Shown here one piece after another: positions 41,210 to 52,382 of a stretch of DNA of 64,000 nt. Source of the DNA: Bathynomus jamesi (taxonomy: Eukaryota > Arthropoda > Malacostraca > Isopoda > Cirolanidae); NCBI GenBank assembly GCA_023014485.1, contig JAJOZX010005524.1:16001-80000 (forward strand). Reading direction: 5' to 3'. The position numbers were made by a program, and so were the translations under genes. The notes beneath the pieces are model-generated. The model did no database searches. It was not told where the DNA came from and saw nothing but the letters and a program-made list of their open reading frames with translations. Position 1 is the stretch's first letter. Each line of letters opens with the position of its first letter.

Positions 41210-44107
41210 TCAAAATTTTTGCCTCCTACATTTTTTCTGGGCGAAATCATCAATAACATCATCATATGAAATCTCCCTGCCAACGTCCTGGTTGATGCTT
41301 ATGATGTCAAGGACACTGAGGCGATCCTGCCCCGTTAATGATCTGAGGTAGTTCTTGATTAGCTTCATCTTAGAGAAGCTCCTCTCGGCTGACGCTACTG
41401 TCACAGGTAGAGTGCAGGAAATTCTTAGTGCAACCCAGAGATTGGGGTACAGTTCCTCCAGTTGCTTCTGATGAATGAAGGAGAGAAGCTCCAATGCAGT
41501 CATGTTGTGTGAAGGTAAAGTCGGCAAATTCTTGATTACGAGGGCCAGTTCTCTTCCATCTATGTCAGAGTCAGCTCCAGAGCTCAGTATCTTAGAGAGC
41601 TTTTCACACTTGCAGGACAAGTCTTCTTTGTTCATTGTGGTGAAGTTTAGGAGAACCCAAAATATGTCCTTCACATCATCTAATGTTTTGAATCTCTCAT
41701 TTATTGACCCGATGGCACAATCCACCACCACATTGAAAAATTTGACTTCCAGCCTCTTTAAGGCTTCTGTAAATGGTTCGTCAGGAGCTTCGTAAGCAAA
41801 GTGCTTTTTTGTGGATCTGAGCCTCTTCTCCTTCAGCACAGCCTCCACATTCATTTCCTCACATATGTCCCTAGCTACGACTTGTGCTGCAAAAAAACCT
41901 GTGTTTCTGTAGCTGGTGAGTGAGTCTCGTTTTTGTGAGGAGGTTGACTGCCACATCAAACTGCATTGTAGGAAACTGCAGAAGTTTGCTCACATGGTTA
42001 ACTGCATGAAGAATGTCATACCATACTACTGTGCATATCTGAAAGCGATAAAACCCTACCTCCTCTGCAAGTGCTTGTGCTTCAGTCCTGGCTATGGCAT
42101 CTGTGGCATTGTTTCTGACTTCCAACAGGGCCTCTCTGATGTTGTGGCTCTGGTATCGCACAGCCTCAATGCTCTTAAGCCGGCTCTCCCACCTGGTTTC
42201 ACTCTAAGACTTGAGTGTTATGTCCACGTGCTTCTTTAGGATTGTCCATCTCTGTGTAGCTGCTGCAAAAGGTTGTAAAATTTTTGTGCGTTGCCAAAAA
42301 AGCTGATGGCATCTGTGGAAGCTTTAGCTGCATCAGCCACTACAAAATTCAGAGTGTGAGCCCCACATGGAACATAGCGTGTACGACAGTTCTTCTCTAA
42401 TAACCTTGCCTGAACACCTTTGTTCTTGCCCTTCATGTTCGCTCCGTTGTCATATGACTGTCCTCTACAGTCATCAAAGTGAATATTCAGTTCATCTAGT
42501 CTCTTCAGAATCAGAACTGATAAACCCAGGCCTGTACTTTCTGAAGCCTCAAGAAAGCCCAAGAAGTAGTCTTTTATTTCTGGTACTTCACCCATTTTAA
42601 CAGTTCTAATAATAATCGACATCTGTTCTTGGTGGATTATGTCTGGAGTGCAGTCTAAAATGAGTGAGTAATATTTAGCTTGTTTTATTTCTGCAACAAT
42701 GGCATCCAAGATCTTCCCACCCAGTGAGCTCATTTTGAATGATATTTCCTAGGTAACTTGAATGACTATATTGGCCACTTTCGACTCTGCTGATGTGTTG
42801 TTTCATCACTGGATCAAATTTGGCAAGCAACTCAACCTCCTTCAAGAAGTTGCCATTGTCTCGATTGTACAATAGGGTGGATCGATTTTACATTTTGTTC
42901 GATTTCCATATTCTAATAGAGACAAAAACTTGCGCATGCATGAGAAAATAGCCTCTGCAAAATCTTAGCTTAATAGGTAATCATCTTCTGCCCCCGGCAG
43001 AGCGATGAAAATCATATTTTAGTAGTATGAACGGCTTTTTGTCTTAAATAATGCATTTATATATTTCCCATAGCATTTATATCGTTGCTTAGGCATGAAA
43101 TAACACACACGCAAAATTTTATGACTCTAGGCTAGGGTTTAAAAATACGTTTTTGACTACTAAAATATGATTTTCATCGCTCTGCCGGGGGCAGAAGATG
43201 ATTACCTATTAAGCTAAGATTTTGCAGAGGCTATTTTCTCATGCATGCGCAAGTTTCTGTCTCTATTAGAATATGGAAATCGAACAAAATGTAAAATCGA
43301 TCCACCCTATTGTACAATGTAGAGGAAGGCCCCCTGAAAGCAAGGTTTCTCTCTGACAGTGATTGGATTATACTTGCAAGACGTGTGAGAACATCTCGCC
43401 AGCGTCTTCGCTCTACCTCCATCAATGACATTTCAGTTTGGTCAATGGTCCTCCCAGTTTTTAGTCGCAGTTCCTGATCCTTCCATGTTGCTATGTTATC
43501 TGCATGTTCTGAACTATTTTCATGACCTTTCAGAAGCGAACCAACGTTTATCTAGTCTGAAAGTCCATCCGTAATTAGTTTGTACGACTTCCTTGAAAAT
43601 AACTTGTAGCAGAAGCAATAAAGAGCATCATTCCTTCTAGAGTACATCAGCCAGCTTCGCTTTATTTTTTCCCCATTAATTAATGTTCTGTACATATAAT
43701 GGTGATGAACGCTTCTACCGTCCTCTCTTTTAGGGAATGTGAAATCTGGACTGATTTGAAATGGTCCTCGAGACACCAGATCTGTCTTCAAGGCATCTGA
43801 CAGGACAACTGGCCAGTCATACGGATCAAGCGGTGGAGCAGATCTTGGTTTTTGTTGCTCAGTAGAAATGCCTCTGTGTGGTCTTTGAAGCTGAGCAGAA
43901 GATGGGTCACGTTGGTTCATCAGGCTCTACTTCTACTGGTGTTTGAGGTTGCATATAGGATGGTCCTGCTGTTGGCTCATGATGCTCATCAGGCTTTGCT
44001 GAGGATGGCTTTTCCAAATATTTCAGTAGTGCTCCTGAGAAGAACATAATATTACATATTCTGTTAATTTTTGCTAAAATACTCTTTCTTATCTTGTTTG
44101 ATAACAC
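41210..44107 (-). pseudogene. hAT transposase with TTF-type zinc finger N-terminus
   Basis: Minus strand, N to C. A likely 3' splice site (TTCTTCTCAG before GAGCAC, about 44036) leads to GALLKYLEKPSSAKPDEHHE. A frameshift near 43915 leads to DPYDWPVVLSDALKTDLVSR, DGRSVHHHYMYRTLINGEKI and ALYCFCYKLFSRKSY (TTF-type zinc finger). After a MITE insertion (42873-43309) follow FDPVMKQHISRVESG, AKYYSLILDCTPD (first Asp block), DDCRGQSYDNGANMKGK, YVPCGAHTLNFVVADAA, a stop near 42210, a frameshift near 41930, and the dimerisation end LPVTVASAERSFSKMKLIKN, YLRSLTGQDRLSVL, DDVIDDFAQKK. Domain order and length fit a full hAT protein of about 750 residues, but at least four lesions make it inactive. Confidence 0.9.
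42873..43309. mobile_element. 437-bp MITE related to the 20311-22370 transposon
   Basis: TIRs TAGGGTGGATCGATTTTACA and complement; an 8-bp target duplication TTGTACAA on both sides (42865-42872, 43310-43317). Each arm has one TCTTCTGCCCCCGGCAGAG box. Arms match the outer ~140 bp and part of the inner TIR of the 20311-22370 element, so it is an internally deleted relative. It splits the hAT frame between PSSTLYN and RDNGNFLKEVEL. Confidence 0.93.
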
Positions 44108-44224
44108 CAGTACACATTTGAAAACTTGTCGATCGATTTTTACAAACTAGTTGGTGATTCTATAATTTGAGTGCGCTGATCTCAAAATATAGTTAGTTTT
44201 TCCCTATCACGTATGGTTTTCTTA

Positions 44225-44466
44225 CTACAGGGTGTGTCATAAATCCCCCATTTATCCCCAAATGTGAACCATTTTATCGAGACCAACATTGGATTGCACA
44301 TGCTAAACCATAAATTTTGTTGTTATAGACTACAGTAACGCTTACATAATAATGTAGGGTAAATATATAACAACCAGTCCCGTTCCCAGCAAAATACTCT
44401 CTCCCCTCCCATCAATGGGTGGTTAACATTTGGGGACAGATGAGGTATTACAACACCCCTTGTAGC
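44225..44466. mobile_element. ~240-bp MITE-like inverted repeat
   Basis: Left TACAGGGTGTGTCATAAATC, CCCAAATGTGAACCA; right TGGTTAACATTTGGGGACAG, ACACCCCTTGTAG. The arms are imperfect inverse complements of about 48 bp. It lies between the hAT transposase and the copy-2 gene. Confidence 0.65.
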
Positions 44467-44647
44467 ACGAAATCTTTAGGTGATAGAGTAAAACCTAATT
44501 AAAGCAGAATTAAATAGCTCCTAGCTCTTGGACAAGCATATTGCTTGTTTATGAAATAACTGAAAGAAACAAAATATATTTACCTTCTTTACTTGCAAAC
44601 ATTTCAGGACTTATTCCAAAGACTTAAGACTACGAAGGTAGATCTGA

Positions 44648-46328
44648 CTAATGACGACTAAACCGGTGCTTCTTTGATGTTTTCTTATGCTGTGCGTTGG
44701 GCTGATCTCGTTGCAGACACCAGCAGTAATCCGCCATCATATTTGTATGCCATCTTCCTTGATATCTTCTTTCCATGGTTTTGATGTCCTGGTGAAATCG
44801 TTCCCCTTGCTCCTCACTGACATCTCCGAGATTTTCGGGAAAACGATCAAGATGCGAAAATAAGAAGTGAACTTTCAGGCTCATGTCGCAGCCTAAGGCG
44901 CAAAACTTTTTAAGCATATTTTCCACCAGTCTTTCATAATTTTGGCTTTTGTAGTTTCCCAAGAAGTTTTCAACAACATCTTTGAAACCGAGCCATGCTT
45001 CTTTTTCTTTATTGGTCATTGTGCTCAGGAAATGATCGTCTGTCAATAACTTTCTAATCTGAGGACCTATAAAAACACCTTCCTTTATTTTCTCGTAGCT
45101 AATCTTTGGATATTTTGAACAAATGTACTTGAAACACTCACCTTCTCTATTCAATGCTTTGACATACTGCTTCATCAAGCCTAACTTAATGTGCAAGGGT
45201 GGTAGGAGGATTTTATTTGGTTCAACTAGATGTTCATGTAAAATGTTCTTTGATCCTCGGGTAAGATTCTCTCTAGGAGGCCAAGTTTTCCTCTTCCAGT
45301 GCTGGTCACGTGCTCGACTATCCCATTCGCAGATGAAACATGGCATCTTAGTGTATCCTGATTGCTGCCCAAGTAACATGCAAAAGACTTTGAGATCCCC
45401 ACACAATATCCATCTGTGATTTTGATACTGAATTTTTTCCAGAAGCAGTTTCATGTTAGTTATCATAGGTCTCTTTTAAATGAGTAGAATGGGCACTGGG
45501 ATTGATGCATATTTGTTACCGTTGTGCAGTAACACTCATTTTAGACTGGTTTTAGAGGAATCTATAAACAACCTCCAGTCACTGGTTTGGTATTCGATGC
45601 CTAGCTTGCACACTAATCCTGTGATGTCCTTGCAAAATACCAAGGGACCATCTTCTTCGAAAAAAGGCACGAAGTCTTTCTCACGATTTCTGTACCAAGC
45701 GAAGTATGTGTCGGATGCCAATAAATTGTTCTCCTGCAATCTAGACCCCAAAAGTTCTGCAGAGTCCTTAGGCAGATTCAAATCCCTGACTAAGTCATTT
45801 AGTTCGGCTTGGGTTAATGGTTTAGGAGGATCTCGGTCAGCTGTTGGCTGTTCATAAACATCATCATTGTTTGGATTTGGAGCTGAATCAGAATCTGAAT
45901 TGTATTGATCCAGACTCTCGGGTGGGCGGGGAATAGGAACTTCTGGACCATGGGGTACCGGCCTTATTGCAGATGGAAGACTTGGGTATTGAAGGCTCTC
46001 TTTATTCTTTGCATTATAACCTTTAACATTGCAAGAACAGAAGTAGCAGTCGTCGGTATGGTTTCTAGGCTCGCGCCATACCGTAGGGATCCCAAATGGC
46101 AAACTTTTCTTTTTACCTTTGCTCCAATTCCTTAGTGCCGCAACACACGTAAGACAAATCTTGTGTGGAGCCCCAACTTTTGTCTTGATCTCCTAATTTA
46201 ATTCCAAAATAAGCATGATAAGCTCTCTTAATGAAGGTCGTTACATTTGTCCTTTGTTTTACAACAACATACCGACCAAAAATATAACAAAATATGTCTG
46301 AACTATGGGTACATCTTCTAGAAGCCAT
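44648..46328 (-). pseudogene. Uncharacterised transposase-like protein, copy 2
   Basis: Starts at 46328, MASRRCTHSSDIFCYIFGRY, aligned with copy 1 at its ATG. Then RAYHAYFGIKLGDQDKSWG, a frame change near 46110, GIPTVWREPRNHTDDCYFC, an acidic linker, QAELNDLVRDLNLPKDSAEL, QTSDWRLFIDSSKTSLK, a break near 45500, ILCGDLKVFCMLLGQQSGYT-KMPCFICEWDSR, PPLHIKLGLMKQYVKALN, MSLKVHFLFSHLDRFPENLG, SEEQGERFHQDIKTMERRY and a stop at 44648. The 272-codon C-terminal frame is intact. One Cys of the first zinc site reads Phe (CYIFG). Compared with copy 1 it has two breaks instead of three, lower G+C, and clear protein divergence. It shares the minus strand with the hAT transposase but has its own start and stop. 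Confidence 0.75.
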
Positions 46329-46756
46329 TATTAAAATTTTAAAGACGTAATGTTAGAATTATCTATCTGAAAAATATGAAAAAACGAAATTAATTAAAGA
46401 TAAAAAAGGTAAAAAATTACAAAACGCCCCAAAATTGTTTTGCTAATAACTTTAAAACTGTGGTGATAGGAAAAAACTGGTAGCAGTTTTTGAATTCAGC
46501 GCAGCGAACTGCTTCAGAATCACAACTCAAAATAAAGAAATCGATTTTCATGCAGACCGGTGTAATTGATCTGTGTGAACAGAATTTGAGGTGATGTGAT
46601 CCATTAAATTTCACATTTCGAAATATTATAAATATTACAGAGACTAGCTTACTCTACACGATTCCTGAGCACTTGCCTAGCTTGATGGTCTACTTAACCT
46701 AGTTGCCTGAACTGTAATCATAAGAATGTACAAGTGGCACATCTCACTAATCTGCT

Positions 46757-46832
46757 AAATAATAATAATGATGATAATAATGATGATAATAATAATAATA
46801 TAATAATAATAGCAATAATATTAATATATTTC
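46757..46832. repeat. (AAT/ATG)n microsatellite
   Basis: Imperfect trinucleotide tract within the hAT 5' region. Confidence 0.9.
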
Positions 46833-47441
46833 AGCTATATTCCAATTCTTGCCAACTGAGCTATGACATGGGAGCCTGTCTAGGGGCCCCCCCTAGTAGC
46901 AGCGGGGCCCTAAGCAGCCGCTTAGTCTGCTTATGCCAGGAAACGGCCCTGAGTATATGGGCCCCCCCTGTTTACTCAGTTTTATATGAATCTTTTTGCG
47001 TACAAAACAAGCAAACTGATTATATTCCAAGTCACTATTCAAAACATACAGTATGAATAAACAACTCAGAAGAAAATGACCATTTTTTTTTTCGAATCAT
47101 TTATATTAATTCTATCACCATACAATTTACAAATGCAGTACCAGTCCATGCAGGAAAGACAATTGTTAACTGCAAGATTTTCATAATTAGAAGTGTACTT
47201 TCTCGCAAAGTGGTAAACGATTCTGATGAAATTTAAAGTACGGGCTAACTGGCTTTCAGTTACAATGGTTCCCAGATCTGTCAGTCGGTCTTGGGCATTG
47301 GTGGACCGCAGATAATATTTTACCCGTTTCAGTTTGACTATGATAATCTCTATAAAATGTATGTTCATTAATTATATTTCCTCTCTGTTATTTAATCAAT
47401 TGCTTTATTAATATTTTTAGATTTTATCCCCCCCTCTTTCC

Positions 47442-47527
47442 GAGGTTAGGTTAAGTCGTGATATTTTCGTTAGTTAGCGTTATAAAGCTAACTAAAGAAG
47501 GCTGGGGGCCCTGATCTTCAGGTGATC
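47442..47527. mobile_element. Half copy of the 'GGTTAGGTT' fold-back
   Basis: GGTTAGGTTAAGTCGTGATA, TTTTCGTTAGTTAGCG, CTGGGGGCCCTGATCTTCAG, GTGATC matches the right half of the 52983-53184 element. The left half is missing and the neighbouring hAT is cut here. Confidence 0.85.
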
Positions 47528-48823
47528 TTTTAAATGTACCAACGAGGCTTGAAAAGTAAGGAGCTTTTGACTTTTTAAAAATTCTGGTTTACACTATTTC
47601 CTAGTTAAACTACGTACTCATTTCTAGTTCTAAGTTCCCGATATGTTTTCCCTTATTAAATTTTCTTTTGATTGATATTCATTACGATTTTCTTCGTGAA
47701 TTCCACTCAGTTAAAGAGCATGTCAAACTTGGGCCGTAAAACCTTTAACTAACATATACGAGGATATGAAAGCCAAAGTCACTCGTTAATTGCGAAACAA
47801 AATCGAGCTAAAAAATACACAAAATTCACTATTTCGTCCAGCCGTTTTGTTGGCACGCAGCTGGAGATTGATGGCGGTTTGGTACGGAGTCGTATACTAA
47901 GTCGTTGATAGTAAGGGCTTCATTGATTTTACATGACATCGCTCTGTCCAAACGTCCATTCGGGTTGCGAGCAGCTCGTAGCATAATTCGTTCGTATGGT
48001 GGTCAACCATTTTTTGACAAATGTGCCCGAAATTAAAACAAAATAAGTGGAGAGTGACACACAAAAATGTTAAATAACAGCAATGATAGTGACATTTATA
48101 ATATTTTTTCATGTTAATAATACAATACAAGTGACGATACTTTTTATTTATACTTTGCACTGTAAAGTTTACAGTGTGAAAAATTAAATATATCGCTACT
48201 TATTTTTACCTTGTACTGTTATATTGTATTATATTGTACACTGCAAAAGTTTACAACTTGCATCTTGTATTATAATCACAAATATTTTCGGATCACCTCA
48301 GGCTCGCTGTACACAAGCCAAGAATATTTGCAATTTGAAACCTTCCTTTTCTGTATGCCTTTTTTTATATTACTGCAAACTATTATAAGTTTTATACAAA
48401 ATTAGAAACAAAATTATAGTTGAACTAACTAGACAAATTAAACCCCACCCATTGTAACCTGACATAGAACTGTTTAGTCCAATACATTTAAGGTAACTGA
48501 CCTTCGTATAACTCCATACTAATCATAACCATACCTAACTTAATTATATTGTACTTTATTTTATATCGTATTTACAACACTGGGTTGTGTTACAATTAAT
48601 AACTTCAAGATGTAACTAATTTTTGCAATGATAAATAATAAGACAAAACTTCTCCCAAAAGAAGCCTGACAATCTACTTAACATAAGAGTCTTAAAACTG
48701 GTTAATATTCTATCCAGGAAACTGCCGAAATGGACATATTTTTATTAAAAAAGTAGGTATAATTTTTCTAAAGATCATATGCATAGATAATAAAAAACAT
48801 ATAATTTTTGCGATGAAAATATA
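47528..48823. other. No gene seen
   Basis: A+T-rich sequence. The minus-strand frame 48160-47897 and plus-strand frame 48211-48405 have no recognisable motif. Confidence 0.4.
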
Positions 48824-50032
48824 CAGGGTGGTCCAAAAGTCCCTATCTATTTTGTTGAAATAATAATATTTTAGGCTAAAAGTGTAGTAACGTAATTAGA
48901 TGTATATTTATTTATCAAGCTTAGGTCTAATATTCGACATGAGCACCATCAGTGTCTGCAAATCTCAAATCTGTCTACTGCATTGCGGAACACATTCTAA
49001 AGCATCTCTGGGTTATTTTAGCGACTGCCGCGACAATGTGGGTTCGCAATCCTGCAGGTCTGTAACTCTTGTTTTGTAAACCTCAGATTTTATAAAGCCC
49101 CCACCCAAGGAAGTCTAATGGTGTTAAATCCGGAGATCATGCTGCCCAGGGCCTGTTCCCACCACGTCCAATCCAGCGATTTAGTAAGAGCTCATCAAGG
49201 TACGCCAGAACGATGTTTGCATAGTAACATGGAGCGCCATCTTATTGAAAGACAACAGTGTCGAGAATGCCATCTGAACGTAGCTGAGGTTCAAGAAGCC
49301 GCTGAAGCATGTCAAGATAAATTGGCCCTGTTACTGTAACTTCTGCAAAGAAAAAAGGTCCGTAAATCTTCGATCTTGTCATACCTAACTTTAACTTTAG
49401 GAGAATCCCTTTCCCATTCGTAGAACTCGGTTGGTTTTTCACTATCCCAGATAGGGCAATTATGTCGATTAACCTTTCCGCATGTGTGGAATGTCTCCTC
49501 ATCACTGAAGAGAATGTGGTTTAACAAGTTTTCGGTATGAATTTTTTAAATCAATTCTGAGCACATGGCGGCTCGTCTTGGATAATCCTTTTCGTGTAAC
49601 TCATGTAGCATTTGAATATGGTAACTTTTCTTTTTTAATGTTGATTTTAAAATCCTTAGAACAGTCGTTTTTGGTATGCTTAGTGGACGTGATGATGCGC
49701 GAGTTGATATTCTAGGATTTGTTTCAAAGGCATCTCTTACCAATTCAACATTTTCTTGAGAGGTACCTGGACGTCCAGATCTTGTCCCATTATGAACAGA
49801 TCCTGCTCTTTCAAATTTATTGACCAGCTCGCGAATCGCTTTATTTGTAGGTCCTGGTTTGTGAAATCTTCTTTCAAATTTTTCTCGAATTTCTTTGCAC
49901 TTCTTCCCTTGGATACGTAGTGTTACTACCATCACACGTTTTTGTACATCCATCATCATCTGTGGCCTGTAGAAAGTAAAATAGAAATGTCATTATTTCA
50001 GCAAAATAGATAGGGACTTTTGGACCACCCTG
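48824..50032 (-). mobile_element. Mariner element with both TIRs, frameshifted
   Basis: TIRs CAGGGTGGTCCAAAAGTCCC and GGGACTTTTGGACCACCCTG are perfect for at least 30 bp and flanked by TA. The minus-strand protein begins at 49959, MMMDVQKRVMVVTLRIQGKK, CKEIREKFERRFHKPG, SGRPGTSQENVELVRDAFET, RPLSIPKTTVLRILKS. A stop near 49550 is followed by HILFSDEETFHTCGKVNRHN (first Asp), and another frame by GPIYLDMLQRLLEPQLRS and VVFQ-stop-DGAP (second Asp), then broken SPDLTPLDF (third Asp). Of the mariners here it has the best-preserved ends. Confidence 0.9.
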
Positions 50033-51019
50033 TATAGTAGGTATCATCTTAACTTCAATATTTATATATTTATTTGTTTTGAAAAAAAGATCGGTTGAAA
50101 ATACTTTTAACAATATTCACGGGAGAATTAAATTTTGCTTTTCAACCGAACGTCACAGGAAGGAGAATGGTGCCAAATTTCAGTAGAACGTCACAAATAT
50201 GCCTTTATATCGCTGTTTATTTTTAAAAATGTGGCACGGCGGTCGAAAAGAATGACCTCAGTTTTTAGTTTTACCCGTATTTCTTTGGGAATAAAATTTA
50301 AACTGGGCCACTTTACGTTCTCACTTTAGTTAAAGCTGAGCTACGTCTGTTTAGATTTAGTTACGTTAGGCAACATCGCAGTAAGTGGCAACAGATTAAG
50401 CGAAGCTGTATGTTTGCAAAATATTAAATAAAAACGTAATATTAAATAAGGAAAAGGGCTCGATGAATAGCATTAAACTCGCAGAATCGTTAAAATAAAA
50501 TTCTATAACAAAAGGCCGTCTCGCAGGTATGATTTTTACCGATCAATGAGAATGATAAAAAAAAAAAATAAATAATCACCATTTTCTGAATAAGAATGAA
50601 CCGCTTTTAAAATGAGTCTAATTCGATGGATGATCTATTTTGATGAAAAATCCTAATCCATAAACTGGATTGTGATTCATTTTAATAATTCGTACGTCAA
50701 CTTAATCACCATAAAATAGATTTAATGAAGAAAAATCCTAAAAATGAAAAACATATTTTGAAAAATGGTAAAATTCTCGTTTGCTTTTTATTAAAAAGTT
50801 TTCCTTTCAAATGAGAATTTTTTTATATTTTCCTTCGATAATTAATTAAAACTATTTGTAAATATAAAAGAAAATGGCGTACAAAAGAAAATTAATAATC
50901 ATCACCAATTTTCAGTTTTTTTTTTTTAATTTGTGTTTTAAATGTGGAGGTAAAATTTTTTTAAAAACTTAAATTTTTTAATAACTTTATGAATTCATTA
51001 TTCTGTACTATTTTTTCTA
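50033..51019. other. No gene seen
   Basis: A+T-rich flank with several A and T runs. Nothing supported. Confidence 0.4.
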
Positions 51020-51230
51020 ATATATATATATATATATATACACATTTTAACTGCAAACAACACGCAGTATAATTAATGTAAAAAACGACGCTTGTATAGA
51101 AGTGTTCCGCACAAGATGAGAGGGAGAACGAGCAAATGAAAAATAAGGAACGCTCTTCTACACAAGCGTCGTTCTTTACATTAATTATACTGTGTGTTGT
51201 TTGCAGTTAAAATGTATATATGTACTGCAT
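51020..51230. repeat. tRNA-element palindrome lacking the tRNA-like part
   Basis: Outer arms TTTTAACTGCAAACAACACG, CAGTATAATTAATGTAAA, AACGACGCTTGTATAGAAG and their inverse complement meet at about 51140 (AAATAAGGAACGCTC). The tRNA-like sequences present in the 14706 and 24836 relatives are absent. A short (TA)n is at the left end. Confidence 0.85.
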
Positions 51231-51299
51231 GCGAAGGTACCCCCTCAGGGCATTTGATTCCGCTCGTTTGTAGGAGAATTACGAGTACTGACTAATCGG

Positions 51300-51371
51300 G
51301 GTCCTTGGTGCAGTGGTTAGCATATCCGACGGGCAATTGGATGATCCCGGGTTCGATTCCTGGGAGGTACC
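51300..51371 (+). tRNA. tRNA-like sequence, divergent copy
   Basis: GGTCCTTGGTGCAGTGGTTA with A-box TGGTGCAGTGG and B-box GGTTCGATTCC, then CTGGGAGGTACCTCATTTTT as in the other copies. It is part of a full-length, non-palindromic unit of the same element (about 51222-51430). Confidence 0.55.
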
Positions 51372-51439
51372 TCATTTTTCATTTGCACGTTCTCCCTCCC
51401 CATCTTGTGCGGAACGCTCTTCTACACAAGCCCGAATTC

Positions 51440-51699
51440 TTCATTCTGACGAAGGTCAAGCTTGACACTCCACCTTAGACCTACAGCTTAATGTGGAATC
51501 CGAACCACGCCCCACCAGCAGCCCAGCGTCCTAACCACTAGGCTACCCAGGGTACCCATTTATCTACCAACCAGTTTTTATTGTGTGGAAAGATGAACAG
51601 CTGGGTTTTGCTTCGCGCCGCCTGCCGTCACCGGGTCTCGATCCCGGGGCCGATGGATTCGTAGTCAGTGACACTAACCACTTCACCACCGAGGCGCGT
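51440..51699 (-). mobile_element. Dimeric tRNA-derived SINE, second copy
   Basis: Minus strand: CGCCTCGGTGGTGAAGTGGT (A-box TGGTGAAGTGG), GGGATCGAGACCCGGTGACG (B-box-like), linker CACACAATAAAAACTGG, then CCTGGGTAGCCTAGTGGTTA (A-box TAGCCTAGTGG), GTGGTTCGGATTCCACATTA (B-box) and the tail AGCTTGACCTTCGTCAGAAT. Co-linear with 13205-13446. Confidence 0.85.
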
Positions 51700-51899
51700 G
51701 AAAATAAATATATTATAGTAGAAAACTGTAAACACCAGTCGACCAGGGAAGTACTCAGAGGGGCGGGGGAGGTACTTTAGGCAGGAGACGGTAGTGCTGG
51801 AACTCCCGTTACTCCTGTCACTGTCCTCCTTAACTGATCTTTTTTTCGTGTCTTATCTACCCTGTGAGCAATCCAGCATGCTCTCAAACACATTTCTGC

Positions 51900-52052
51900 C
51901 TCTATTCCTCACTACATGCATCTTACACACTACACAACCTTTTCAAAAATAAAAAAAGGCATCGTTTTTTACAGACCTTGCTTCAGCTCTCCTTTTCCTA
52001 CTGTTGGGGGAAGGGACGTTTTGGCTGGCGTTCACCCATGGTCACTCCTTTC

Positions 52053-52055
<3 letters not shown>
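51900..52055 (+). mobile_element. LINE 3' end fused to (TA)n
   Basis: Parts resemble the 3' end of the 37655 LINE: GGGGAAGGGACGTTTTGGCT, GGCGTTCACCCATGGTCACT and CCTTTCTGC leading straight into a TA tract (52056-52100). Only the last ~150 bp are present. Confidence 0.6.
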
Positions 52056-52104
<49 letters not shown>

Positions 52105-52181
52105 GATGCATAAATGTGTTTTATAAATCGCAGGGTGTATTCTTGATACAAAATCATATTTCCTTGAAACAAAATGATGAA

Positions 52182-52217
<36 letters not shown>
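52056..52217. repeat. Two (TA)n tracts around 85 bp of unique sequence
   Basis: 52056-52100 and 52186-52217 are TA repeats. Confidence 0.9.
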
Positions 52218-52221
<4 letters not shown>

Positions 52222-52341
52222 GTAAAATCACAGAATAACACGTGATCTTATTAATAAGCAAACAACCACAGGGAAAAAGGAAAAAGAAACACGAAATCCG
52301 AGCGCTTTCTTGATATATTCACATCTTCAGGGACAAGAAAG

Positions 52342-52381
<40 letters not shown>
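52218..52381 (-). repeat. Penelope-type terminal repeat, second family, in (TA)n
   Basis: Minus strand TTGTCCCTGAAGATGTGAAT, ATATCAAGAAAGCGCTCGGA and CCTGTGGTTGTTTGC, flanked by TA tracts. It resembles the 15083 and 63829 repeats in layout but differs in sequence. Confidence 0.7.
52296..52336 (-). ncRNA. Hammerhead-like motif, second Penelope family
   Basis: GTCC-CTGAAGA-TGTGAATATATCAA-GAAA-GCGC-TC-GGA. CUGANGA, GAAA and a cleavage-type UC are present, AGCGCU is self-complementary, and outer TCC/GGA pair. Stem II pairs only weakly. Confidence 0.5.

Positions 52382-52382
<1 letters not shown>

Larger units (their letters stand above)
40840..46951 (-). mobile_element. 6.1-kb hAT element, boundaries proved by an empty copy
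   Basis: TIRs CAGGGCCGTTTC and GAAACGGCCCTG; flanks GGTATATG (40832-40839) and AGTATATG (46952-46959) differ by one base. The related copy at 30838-30865 has the uninterrupted site (complement of TTGGTATATGGTCCCCC). The element encodes a hAT transposase (41210-44107) and also contains the second copy of the unclassified protein gene (44648-46328), both on the minus strand. Confidence 0.9.
40790..47442 (-). mobile_element. hAT copy (same family as 30285) split by a larger hAT
   Basis: The left end GGCCGCCGAGAGCTTCCCCG through GGAAGGATTGGTATATG (40793-40839) and the right part from 46952 (AGTATATGGGCCCCCC, TGTTTACTCAG) match the complement of 30896-30838. At 47368-47066 the minus strand holds the hAT C-terminal piece VKLKRVKYYLRSTNAQDRLT, QLARTLNFIRIVYHFARKYT. 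The right end is cut at about 47442 by a fold-back fragment, so the second TIR is lost. Confidence 0.88.

Noticed and set aside
41475..41795. Plus-strand frames over the hAT and copy-2 genes (also 45123-45419, 45480-45857)
   Set aside because: They mirror well-supported minus-strand coding sequence.
51864..52106. Open frames made of Ile-Tyr repeats here and near 1643, 12471, 14529, 24504, 31731 and 63637
   Set aside because: They are translations of (TA)n tracts and have no coding evidence.
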